Part shown: in pieces, positions 1 through 6,191 of the stretch
Layout: the number at the start of each line of letters is the position of its first letter
Numbering within the stretch: position 1 is the stretch's first letter
Source of the DNA: Acetobacteraceae bacterium
GTDB lineage: Bacteria > Pseudomonadota > Alphaproteobacteria > Acetobacterales > Acetobacteraceae
Assembly: GCA_947478535.1 (NCBI GenBank)
Contig: CANJXD010000179.1
Coordinates: 1-10,102, forward strand
Direction: 5' to 3'
Length of the DNA: 10,102 nucleotides
Translations under genes and position numbers: made by a program
The notes under the pieces: model-generated
Told to the model about the DNA's origin: nothing
Databases searched by the model: none
The model's input: the letters and a program-made list of their open reading frames with translations, nothing else

Positions 1-108
1 GGATTGGGAAAACCTGAGCCGCAACGCACTCGCCTTCCTGCGGATGGCATCGATCAGGCTCATGGTCAGGAAACTATGCAATCCAAAGGGATGATCGGAG
101 ACAGACTC
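1..108 (+). mobile_element. 3' end of an IS5-family-like insertion sequence (truncated by window edge)
   Basis: The first 108 bases hold the end of a transposase reading frame (2-94), then 14 bases, then a sharp switch into polyphosphate kinase coding sequence. The terminal bases GGAGACAGACTC (97-108), read outward from the element as GAGTCTGTCTCC, would be the right terminal inverted repeat. They are followed by TCA (109-111), which fits the TNA target duplication known for IS1031-like members of the IS5 family. The left end lies outside the window, so neither the matching repeat nor the second TSD copy can be seen. The family is assigned from remembered resemblance of the transposase tail and from the boundary layout; the exact IS is unknown. 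Confidence 0.6.
2..94 (+). CDS. IS transposase, C-terminal 30 residues (partial)
   Basis: Frame 2 is open from the window edge to a TGA at 92-94 and gives a 30-residue tail beginning DWENLSRNALAFLRMASIRL and ending LCNPKG. The segment WENLSRNALAF, then ASIRLM and RKLCNP, resembles the conserved C-terminus of DDE transposases of IS5-family elements common in alphaproteobacteria. None of the catalytic D, D and E residues falls within the window. The stop lies only 14 bp from the predicted element end, normal for compact IS5 elements. It is too short for ORF-length criteria and is called from motif resemblance and position. Confidence 0.55.
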   Translation, partial: DWENLSRNALAFLRMASIRLMVRKLCNPKG

Positions 109-398
109 TCAAGCGGATCGAGGAGCCGGAGAAGAACTGGAAGTTCAGCACCGCGGATGTCGCGGAACGCCAGCATTGGGACGACTACCAGCGCGCCTAT
201 GAACAGGCGATCCGCGCCACGGCGACGGCGGAAGCCCCCTGGTACGTGGTGCCGGCGGATCGGAAGTGGTTCACGCGCCTGATCGTCGCCGCCGCCATCG
301 GGCGGGCGCTGGAAGGGCTGAAACTGCACTACCCCGAGGTTTCGCCCGCCCAGCGCCTGGCGCTGGTGCGGGCGCGCGAGGAGCTCGCCGAGCAGTGA
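109..398 (+). pseudogene. ppk2: PPK2-family polyphosphate kinase, C-terminal remnant cut by the IS
   Basis: Frame 3 reads LKRIEEPEKNWKFS, AERQHWDDYQRAYEQAI, APWYVVPADRKWFTRLIV, then ALEGLKLHYPEV, ending at TGA 396-398. This is the C-terminal third of a PPK2 kinase, which transfers phosphate between polyphosphate and nucleotides; the PEKNWKFS and APWYVVPADRKW blocks resemble class III-type members. PPK2 proteins are usually about 270-300 residues and only ~95 remain. The Walker A and B motifs and lid, which lie upstream, are missing. In frame 3 a stop occurs at 15-17 inside the IS, and no start precedes the conserved block. The junction falls where intact homologues continue upstream, so the IS rather than assembly is the likely cause. 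The remnant should be catalytically dead. Confidence 0.8.
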
Positions 399-1249
399 TG
401 CGACGGGCGACCCTGGCGCTTTCGGTCTTCGCCTCGGGCCTCGTAGCCGGCTGTTCCCCCGCGCGGATCGCCGGCGCGCTGACGCCTTCGGGGGGCAGCC
501 GGGCGCGGGAGGGACTGGCCTACGGCCCGGCGGCGCGGCACCGGCTGGACCTGGTGCTGCCGGCGAGCGTGACGCCAGCGACGCCGCTGGCGGTGTTCTT
601 CCATGGCGGGGGCTGGACCGCCGGATCACGGGCCGAATACGCCTTCCTCTCCCGCGCCCTGGCCGCGCGGGGCATTGCCGTGGCGGTGCCGGATTACCGG
701 CTGTGGCCGGAAGCGCGCTGGCCGGATTTCGTCGAGGATGGGGCGCGGGCCGTGGCCTGGTTGCGGACAGCGGGGGACGTGCCGGGCGGGCCGGTCTTCG
801 TCATGGGGCATTCCGCGGGGGGGTTCATCGCGGCCTCCCTCGCGCTTGACCCGCGTTGGCTGGGCGAGGCCGGGCGGGCGGGGCTGGCCGGCGGCGTATT
901 GCTGGCCACGCCCATCACCTGGCAGCCGCGGGATGAGCCGAACCGCAGCATCTTCGCTGCCGCCCCGGGCGGGCGGATCGAGGCGGTGCCGGACCCCGGG
1001 ACGCTCGCCGGCGCGCCACCGATGCTGCTGCTGCATGGGGAGGCTGATACCGTGGTGGGGCCGTTCCATGCCGTGGACCTGGCGGCGGGGCTGCGGGCGG
1101 TGGGGCGGCCGGTGACGTTGCGGCTGCACCCGGGTGTCGGCCATGCCGGCATACTCGCCGCCATGGCCGCGCCCTTGCGCGCCCTGGGGCTGGCGCCGGC
1201 GCCGGTGTTCGAGGAGGTGGTGGGCTTCCTCGGTGGCGCCTCGGTTTAG
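398..1249 (+). CDS. Predicted lipoprotein alpha/beta hydrolase (HSL/carboxylesterase-like)
   Basis: This 283-residue protein has the alpha/beta-hydrolase layout. An oxyanion-hole HGGGW lies at residues 69-73, and the nucleophile elbow GHSAGG at 137-142 gives Ser139. Asp217 in HGEADTVV and His249 in GVGHAG complete a plausible triad. The N-terminus MRRATLALSVFASGLVAGC carries a short hydrophobic stretch and a lipobox (LVAG before Cys19), so it is probably an exported, membrane-anchored lipoprotein. The HGGGW and DYRLWPEARWP pattern matches the hormone-sensitive-lipase/BD-FAE esterase group; the substrate cannot be told. I chose ATG 398 because it overlaps the ppk2 stop (TGATG) and gives a clean signal peptide; an upstream in-frame GTG at 266 would bury it. 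GAGGAG lies at 378-383, a rather long 14 nt away, so translation may have been coupled to the now broken ppk2. Confidence 0.85.
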   Translation: MRRATLALSVFASGLVAGCSPARIAGALTPSGGSRAREGLAYGPAARHRLDLVLPASVTPATPLAVFFHGGGWTAGSRAEYAFLSRALAARGIAVAVPDYRLWPEARWPDFVEDGARAVAWLRTAGDVPGGPVFVMGHSAGGFIAASLALDPRWLGEAGRAGLAGGVLLATPITWQPRDEPNRSIFAAAPGGRIEAVPDPGTLAGAPPMLLLHGEADTVVGPFHAVDLAAGLRAVGRPVTLRLHPGVGHAGILAAMAAPLRALGLAPAPVFEEVVGFLGGASV

Positions 1250-1420
1250 GGTCCTTGCACGGGGCGCCGGTGGCGGCTACAAGCCCGGCTCCGCGCGTCA
1301 GGCCTTGTGTTGGACATGCCTGTCCGCGGATACGCGTCCCCGCCGCATGGTGCGGCCCCGAAATCCCGGAAGGGGCCAGGGTGCAAGGTGGGACCGTCCG
1401 ACCCGACCAGGAGGTCCCAA
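1250..1420 (+). promoter_or_regulatory. Leader/promoter region of rpmI-rplT with two stem-loops
   Basis: This 171-nt gap before rpmI has no convincing gene. It holds GGACA-TGCC-TGTCC (1312-1325), a perfect 5-bp stem with a tetraloop, and GGCCCC (1354-1359) pairing with GGGGCC (1372-1377) across a 12-nt loop. A weak promoter candidate is TTGTGT (1305-1310) with GATACG (1329-1334) at 18-nt spacing; the -10 match is poor. In E. coli and Bacillus, L20 represses its own operon through a structured leader, so these hairpins could be a regulatory leader here, but I see no recognisable L20-binding motif. A strong ribosome-binding site AGGAGG (1409-1414) sits 6 nt before the rpmI ATG. Confidence 0.4.
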
Positions 1421-1627
1421 ATGTCCAAGATGAAGACGAAGTCCAGTGTGAAGAAGCGCTTCACACTGACCGCTTCCGGTAGGGTCAAGGCCGGTGTGGG
1501 CAACAAGCGCCACATGCTGACCGCCAAGACCAACAAGATGAAGCGGCAGAATCGCGGCACCTATGTCCTGCGGAAGCAGGACAGCGACACTGTGAAGCAG
1601 TGGATGCCCTACGGTTCGGCCCGGTAA
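1421..1627 (+). CDS. rpmI: 50S ribosomal protein L35
   Basis: The 68-residue basic protein begins [14 protein letters not shown] and contains [14 protein letters not shown] and [12 protein letters not shown], the diagnostic L35 signature. L35 is a small protein of the large ribosomal subunit, and the length matches the family (about 64-68). The ATG at 1421 is fixed by a near-perfect AGGAGG 6 nt upstream and by the conserved N-terminus; a longer frame from 1307 has no L35-like sequence. It is followed 15 nt later by rplT, the usual pairing. The infC gene that precedes rpmI in many bacteria is not here. Confidence 0.97.
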   Translation: MSKMKTKSSVKKRFTLTASGRVKAGVGNKRHMLTAKTNKMKRQNRGTYVLRKQDSDTVKQWMPYGSAR

Positions 1628-1642
1628 GGGGAGCGCAGCACA

Positions 1643-2008
1643 ATGGCACGTGTAAAGCGGGGCGTAACCAAGCACGCCCGTCACAAGAAGATCCTCAAGC
1701 TCGCCGAGGGCTATGTTGGCCGGTCGTCGACCGCCTATCGCCCCGCGCTCGAGCGGGTCGAGAAGGCGCTCCAGTACGCATACCGGGACCGCCGCAACCG
1801 CAAGCGCGAATTCCGGGGCCTCTGGATCCAGCGCATCAACGCCGCGGTCCGGGAACATGGCATCACCTATTCCCGCTTCATGGCGGGCATCAAGGCGGCG
1901 AATATCGAGATCGACCGCAAGGTGCTGGCCACGCTCGCCTATGACGACGCGGCGAGCTTTGCCGCCATCGTCGAAAAGGCGAAGGGCGCCCTCCCCACGC
2001 AGGCCTGA
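1643..2008 (+). CDS. rplT: 50S ribosomal protein L20
   Basis: The 121-residue protein starts [20 protein letters not shown] and has the L20 blocks [29 protein letters not shown] and LWIQRINAA, then [21 protein letters not shown]20 binds 23S rRNA early in 50S assembly, and in several bacteria it represses its own operon. The length is normal (about 117-121). AAGGGGAG (1626-1633), beginning inside the rpmI stop codon, serves as the Shine-Dalgarno 9 nt before ATG. Co-transcription with rpmI is very likely given the 15-nt gap. The stop codon is itself part of a perfect hairpin (2006-2023). Confidence 0.98.
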   Translation: MARVKRGVTKHARHKKILKLAEGYVGRSSTAYRPALERVEKALQYAYRDRRNRKREFRGLWIQRINAAVREHGITYSRFMAGIKAANIEIDRKVLATLAYDDAASFAAIVEKAKGALPTQA

Positions 2009-2023
2009 ACCCCACGGGGTTCA
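2006..2023 (+). promoter_or_regulatory. Perfect inverted repeat starting at the rplT stop codon
   Basis: TGAACCCC (2006-2013) and GGGGTTCA (2016-2023) are exact reverse complements separated by AC; as RNA this is a 7-bp stem with a CACG tetraloop. The left arm begins with the TGA stop of rplT. No U-run follows, so it is not an intrinsic terminator on its own. It may protect the rpmI-rplT mRNA 3' end, or act with the terminator 22 nt downstream. Confidence 0.5.
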
Positions 2024-2044
2024 GTTCCAGTATCATCGTCAGAG

Positions 2045-2071
2045 GGCCGCTCCCATCGGGGGCGGCCTTTT
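2045..2071 (+). terminator. Rho-independent terminator after rplT (possible pheS attenuator)
   Basis: GGCCGCTCCC (2045-2054) pairs with GGGGGCGGCC (2058-2067) across the loop ATC, with one T-G wobble, and is followed at once by TTTT (2068-2071). This is a textbook intrinsic terminator for rpmI-rplT. It ends only 21 nt before the pheS ATG, leaving no room for a complete pheS promoter after it. pheST must therefore be transcribed by read-through or from a promoter at or upstream of the hairpin. Confidence 0.85.
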
Positions 2072-2092
2072 GCTTATCCGGAGCCTCGGGTG

Positions 2093-3178
2093 ATGAGTGA
2101 CGACCTTTCCGCACTAAGGGCCGAGACCGAAGCGGCGCTGGCCGGAGCCAACGACCTCAGGGCGCTGGATGCCGTGCGCGTCGCCGTGCTGGGCAAGGCC
2201 GGCAACCTGTCCGGGCTGCTGAAGGGTCTGGGACAGGTGCCGGTGGAAGCCCGCAAGGAACGCGGCGCGGCGCTGAACCGCGTGAAGAACGACATCGAGG
2301 CGCTGTTGGATGCCCGCCGCACGGCGCTGGAGGCGGAGGCCCTGGATGCGCGGCTTAAGGCGGAGCGCATCGATGTCTCCCTCCCCCCGCGCCCCTTCGC
2401 CGCCGGCACGGCCGCCGATGGCGGCATCCACCCGATCAGCCGCACCATCGAGGAGCTGACGGCGATCTTCGGCGCCATGGGGTTCCGGGTCGTCGAGGGG
2501 CCGGATATCGAGAGCGACTGGCACAATTTCGGCGCGCTCAACATCCCGGACCACCACCCCGCGCGGCAGGACCACGATACCTTCTACATGCCGGGCACGG
2601 ATGCGAACGGGCATCGCCGCGTGCTGCGGACGCAGACCAGCCCCTTGCAGATCCGCACGATGCTGGGCGAGGCGCCGCCGATCCGTATCATCGCCCCCGG
2701 CCGCACCTATCGCGCCGACCATGACGCGACGCATAGCCCCATGTTCCACCAGGTGGAGGGGCTGGTCATCGATCGCGGGATCACGCTCGGGCACCTCAAG
2801 GGTTGCCTGACGGATTTCCTGCGGGCTTTCTTCGGTATCTCGGACCTGCCCGTGCGGTTCCGCTCGTCCTACTTCCCCTTCACCGAGCCCTCCATGGAGG
2901 TCGATATCGGCTGGAACCGGAAGACCGGCGAGTTGGGCGGCGGTGGCGATTGGCTGGAAATCCTCGGCAGCGGCATGGTCCACCCCAAGGTGCTGGCCAA
3001 TTGCGGGCTCGATCCGCGGGAATGGCAGGGCTTCGCCTTCGGCATGGGGATCGAGCGCATCACCATGCTGAAGCACGGCATGCCCGATTTGCGCCCCTTC
3101 TACGAAAGCGACCTTCGCTGGCTGCGGCACTACGCCGCGGACCCGCTTGCCCCCGCCTCCCTGCACGAGGGGATCTGA
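2093..3178 (+). CDS. pheS: Phenylalanyl-tRNA synthetase alpha subunit
   Basis: This is the 361-residue alpha subunit of the cytoplasmic alpha2beta2 PheRS, which charges tRNA-Phe with phenylalanine. After an N-terminal tRNA-binding coiled-coil region (about 1-100) comes the class II catalytic core: [10 protein letters not shown] (motif 1 region), [32 protein letters not shown] (203-223, motif 2), [11 protein letters not shown], and [12 protein letters not shown] (from 315, motif 3). Ala315 matches the Ala of the phenylalanine pocket (E. coli Ala294). The length is slightly above the common 330-350. I prefer ATG 2093, with GGAG (2080-2083) 9 nt upstream, over the GTG directly before it. pheT follows after 4 nt, so the two are one operon. 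Confidence 0.98.
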   Translation: MSDDLSALRAETEAALAGANDLRALDAVRVAVLGKAGNLSGLLKGLGQVPVEARKERGAALNRVKNDIEALLDARRTALEAEALDARLKAERIDVSLPPRPFAAGTAADGGIHPISRTIEELTAIFGAMGFRVVEGPDIESDWHNFGALNIPDHHPARQDHDTFYMPGTDANGHRRVLRTQTSPLQIRTMLGEAPPIRIIAPGRTYRADHDATHSPMFHQVEGLVIDRGITLGHLKGCLTDFLRAFFGISDLPVRFRSSYFPFTEPSMEVDIGWNRKTGELGGGGDWLEILGSGMVHPKVLANCGLDPREWQGFAFGMGIERITMLKHGMPDLRPFYESDLRWLRHYAADPLAPASLHEGI

Positions 3179-3182
3179 CCTC

Positions 3183-5657
3183 ATGAAATTCACCATGAGC
3201 TGGCTGCGCGAGCATCTGGAGACGGATGCGACGCTGGAGCAGATCAGCACCACGCTCTCCGCCATCGGCATCGAGGTGGAGGGGATCGAGGATCGCGCCG
3301 CCGCGCTATCCTCCTTCCGCATCGCGCGCGTCATCGAGGCGACGCAGCACCCGAATGCTGACCGGTTGCGCGCGCTCCGCGTCGATCTCGGCGATGGGCG
3401 CGAATACTCCGTGGTCTGCGGCGCGCCGAATGCTCGGACGGGGTTGGTCGGTGTGGCCGCCGTGCCGGGCGCCTTCATCCCGGGCACCGGCATCACGCTG
3501 AAGGTCGGCGAAATCCGCGGCGTGAAGTCGGAAGCGATGATGCTCTCATCGCGGGAGATGGGCCTCGGCGACGATCACAGCGGCATCATCGAATTGCCGG
3601 AAGGCGCGCCGATCGGCGCGCGCTATGTCGATTACGCCGGGCTCGATGACCCCATCATCGAGATCAAGGTCACGCCGAACCGGGGCGATGCGCTGTCCGT
3701 GCGCGGCATTGCCCGGGATCTGGCGGCGGCGGGGCTGGGCACGCTGAAGCCGTGGGAGGTGGCGCCGGTGGCGGCCACCTATCCGGCCCCGCTCGCCTGG
3801 CGGATCGAGGATTCCCAGGCCTGCACCTGGGTGCTTGGGCGCGCCGTGCGCGGCGTGAAGAACGGGCCCTCCCCGCAATGGTTGCAGGACCGGCTGACGG
3901 CGATCGGGCTGCGGCCGATCAATGCGCTGGTCGACGTGACGAACTTCTTCACCTTCGCGATTGGCCGCCCGCTGCATGTCTTCGACACCGCGAAGGTCGA
4001 GGGCACCACCCTGTCCATGCGCATGGCCCAGGACGGGGAGGAATTGCTGGCGCTGAATGGCAAGACCTACGCCCTGACCAGCGAGGACGGCGTCATCGCC
4101 GATGCCGCGCGCGTCGAGGCGCTGGGCGGCGTGATCGGTGGCGAGCATTCCGGCTGCGACGAGGCAACCACCGAGTGCTTCATCGAATGCGCGTTGTTCG
4201 ACCCCGTGCGGATCGCGCTGTCCGGCCGCCGGCATGATGTGCGGACGGATGCGCGGCACCGCTTCGAGCGCGGCATCGATCCGTCCCTGCTGCCGAAGGC
4301 GCTGGATGCGGCGACGCGGATGATCCAGGAGCTTTGCGGCGGCGAGGCCTCGGAGGTTTCCGCTGCCGGCACGGAGCCTGCCTGGCAGCGCCAGGCGACG
4401 CTGCGCTTTGCCCGGGTGAAGGACCTCGGTGGGCTCGACCTGCCGGTGGACCAGGTGGTGGAGCGGCTGGTGCGACTGGGCTTCTGCCCCCTGGCGCGGG
4501 ACGAGGCTTCCGTCACCGTTGCAGTGCCGCCCTGGCGGAACGATATCGCGGCGCACGGCCCGCTGGCGCAGGACCCCTCGATCCCCGCCGCGCGCGCGCA
4601 GGCGGCGGCCGAGGGTTGCGCGGCGGTCGAGCCGGAATGCGATCTGGTGGAGGAAGTGCTGCGGCTCGGTGGGCTGGATGCGGTGCCGGCGGTGTCGCTG
4701 CCCGTGGCCTCCCCGGTGCCGCGCCCGGCATTGTCGGCCAAGCAGGTGCGGGCGGCGCTGGCGCGGCGCGTACTGGCGAGCCGGGGTCTGCAGGATTGCG
4801 TGACCTATGGCTTCCTCGCCAAGGAACAGGCCGCACTGTTCGGCGAGACGCCGGATGGGCTGCATTTGGAAAACCCGATCGCCAGCGACCTCGACCAGAT
4901 GCGGCCGACGCCGGTGGCCTCCCTCGCTTTCGCCGCGGCCCGCAATGCGGCGCGCGGTTTCGCGGATGTGGCACTGGGGGAGATCGGTGGTGCCTATCGG
5001 GACCCCGCGGCGGGAGCCAGCCAGTTGGCGGTGGCGGCGGGCTTGCGCGCGGGGATGACGGCGCCGAACTGGGCGGCGCCGGCCCGCGCGGTGGATGCGC
5101 TGGATGCGAAGGGGGATGCGCTGGCGGTGCTGGCGGCGCTCGGCGTGCCGATGGCCGCCGTCTCCGTCACCACGGATGCGCCGGGCTTCTACCACCCCGG
5201 CCGGTCCGGCGTGGTGCGGCAGGGGCCGAAGGTGGTGCTGGCGACCTTCGGCGAGTTGCACCCGACGCTGCGCAAGCAGATCGGCCTCGCCGGGGCAGCC
5301 GTGGCCTTCGAGGTGTTCCTCGATGCCGTCCCGGACCCGAAGCGCCGCAAGAAGTCCGTGCCGGACCTGCCGGCCTTCCAGCCGCTGCGGCGTGACTTCG
5401 CCTTCCTGGTGGAAGCCGGGGTCGCGGCGGATGCCGTCCTCCGCGCCGCCCGCAACGCCGACAAGGCGCTGGTGACGGACGCCGTGCTGTTCGACCGTTA
5501 CGCCGGGGAGAAGGTGGCGGAGGGCAAGGTGAGCCTCGCCGTGCAGGTCACCCTGCAGCCGCGCGAGCGCACCCTGACGGATGCGGAGATCGAGGCGGCC
5601 TGCCAGAAGATCATCGCCGCCGTCACCAAGGCGACGGGCGCCGCGCTGCGGGGGTGA
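3183..5657 (+). CDS. pheT: Phenylalanyl-tRNA synthetase beta subunit
   Basis: This 824-residue protein is the beta subunit of PheRS. It starts MKFTMSWLREHLETDATLEQ; GAGGGG (3167-3172), 10 nt upstream, marks ATG 3183. An EMAP/OB-type tRNA-binding domain follows from about residue 45 (FRIARVIEATQHPNADRL, VVCGAPNA). The B3/B4 editing region begins near NRGDALSVRGIARDLAAAGL and includes LVDVTNFFTFAIGRPLHVFD. The B5 domain has VAVPPWRNDI and ECDLVEEVLRLGGLDAVP. An inactive synthetase-like fold comes next, then the C-terminal FDX-ACB anticodon-binding domain (about 730-824; FQPLRRDFAFLVE, LFDRYAG). Between the two B5 motifs, residues ~457-483 look like an extra segment compared with the usual compact form. 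The FDX-ACB region is complete and the frame is uninterrupted. Confidence 0.97.
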   Translation: MKFTMSWLREHLETDATLEQISTTLSAIGIEVEGIEDRAAALSSFRIARVIEATQHPNADRLRALRVDLGDGREYSVVCGAPNARTGLVGVAAVPGAFIPGTGITLKVGEIRGVKSEAMMLSSREMGLGDDHSGIIELPEGAPIGARYVDYAGLDDPIIEIKVTPNRGDALSVRGIARDLAAAGLGTLKPWEVAPVAATYPAPLAWRIEDSQACTWVLGRAVRGVKNGPSPQWLQDRLTAIGLRPINALVDVTNFFTFAIGRPLHVFDTAKVEGTTLSMRMAQDGEELLALNGKTYALTSEDGVIADAARVEALGGVIGGEHSGCDEATTECFIECALFDPVRIALSGRRHDVRTDARHRFERGIDPSLLPKALDAATRMIQELCGGEASEVSAAGTEPAWQRQATLRFARVKDLGGLDLPVDQVVERLVRLGFCPLARDEASVTVAVPPWRNDIAAHGPLAQDPSIPAARAQAAAEGCAAVEPECDLVEEVLRLGGLDAVPAVSLPVASPVPRPALSAKQVRAALARRVLASRGLQDCVTYGFLAKEQAALFGETPDGLHLENPIASDLDQMRPTPVASLAFAAARNAARGFADVALGEIGGAYRDPAAGASQLAVAAGLRAGMTAPNWAAPARAVDALDAKGDALAVLAALGVPMAAVSVTTDAPGFYHPGRSGVVRQGPKVVLATFGELHPTLRKQIGLAGAAVAFEVFLDAVPDPKRRKKSVPDLPAFQPLRRDFAFLVEAGVAADAVLRAARNADKALVTDAVLFDRYAGEKVAEGKVSLAVQVTLQPRERTLTDAEIEAACQKIIAAVTKATGAALRG

Positions 5658-5666
5658 GTTTTGGGC

Positions 5667-5688
5667 CGGGGGCCGCGCTACGCCCCCG
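5667..5688. terminator. GC-rich hairpin between convergent pheT and ridA-like gene
   Basis: CGGGGGC (5667-5673) pairs perfectly with GCCCCCG (5682-5688) across an 8-nt loop. It sits in the 20-nt gap between the convergent stops of pheT (5657) and the RidA gene (5678) and overlaps the latter's stop codon. There is no T-run on the exit side in either direction, so it is at best a bidirectional or Rho-assisted terminator or an mRNA end stabiliser. Confidence 0.35.
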
Positions 5689-6073
5689 CCTTGTCGCCCA
5701 GATAGGCCGTCACATCGATCTCCACGAGGCAGTCGGGGGAACCGAGGCCGGAGACGATGCAGGAGACGCGGTGCGGCGGGTCCTCCGCGAAATTGGCGAA
5801 GTAGACGTCGTTCATCGGTTCCCAGTTGGCGCGGTCCGTCACGTAGACCGTGCATTTCACGATGTCGCGCATCGTGCCGCCGGCCTCCTCGATCAGCGTG
5901 CGGATATTGTCGATGGCCTGCTGGGTCTGGGCGCGGACATCGCCCACGGCGAAGCGGCCTTCCGGGTCCCGCCCGGTGAAGCAGACGAACATGAAGCCGC
6001 CGGCAATGGTCGCCTGGGCGAAGGGGCGGCTGGATTTGAACACCTTGTCGGAGAAGACGGCGCGCTTCGGCAT
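5678..6073 (-). CDS. RidA/YjgF/YER057c/UK114 family protein
   Basis: The 131-residue protein has the RidA fold signature. VRAQTQQAIDNIRTLIEEAG and DIVKCTVYVTDRANWEPMNDVY are followed by PPHRVSCIVSGL and DCLVEIDVTAYL. RidA proteins are trimeric enamine/imine deaminases that clear reactive 2-aminoacrylate and related intermediates. Arg102 and Glu118 sit where E. coli RidA has Arg105 and Glu120, so activity is possible. However, GSPDCLVEID rather than the canonical LPKGALVEIE suggests a Rid7 or other subfamily with a different imine substrate. ATG at 6073 is preceded by AGGAG 11 nt upstream. It is convergent with pheT and divergent from the Bug gene, sharing a 118-bp palindrome-containing region with it. 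Confidence 0.92.
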   Translation of the reverse strand: MPKRAVFSDKVFKSSRPFAQATIAGGFMFVCFTGRDPEGRFAVGDVRAQTQQAIDNIRTLIEEAGGTMRDIVKCTVYVTDRANWEPMNDVYFANFAEDPPHRVSCIVSGLGSPDCLVEIDVTAYLGDKAGA

Positions 6074-6141
6074 GGGTCCGGGGGCTCCTGCGATTCCGTT
6101 GCCATCCTAAGACGATCGAGGCCCCCTTTGGCACCCCTCGT

Positions 6142-6171
6142 GGCCAAATTGGCCTTTCGCAGATGCGAAAG
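6142..6171. promoter_or_regulatory. Two abutting palindromes in the ridA-like/Bug divergent region
   Basis: GGCCAA-A-TTGGCC (6142-6154) is a perfect 6+6 inverted repeat. It shares its last base with CTTTCGC-AGAT-GCGAAAG (6154-6171), a perfect 7+7 repeat with a 4-nt loop. They lie 20-50 nt before the Bug ATG and 68-98 nt before the RidA ATG, where operators and overlapping promoters would be expected. The second could also fold as a hairpin in the Bug mRNA leader. No regulator gene is adjacent, so any cognate factor is unknown. Confidence 0.45.
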
Positions 6172-6191
6172 CCGCTGCTACCGTTTCGCTC

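Noticed and set aside
266..397. Longer N-terminus for the alpha/beta hydrolase from a GTG at 266
   Set aside because: The extra 44 residues overlap the PPK2 coding sequence in another frame and would hide the lipobox signal peptide that starts at ATG 398.
2009..2092. A Phe-rich leader peptide for pheST attenuation
   Set aside because: No ATG-started short frame with repeated Phe codons is present between rplT and pheS.
2114..3496. 460-codon minus-strand open frame antisense to pheS
   Set aside because: Antisense shadow of pheS with no independent motif or ribosome-binding site.
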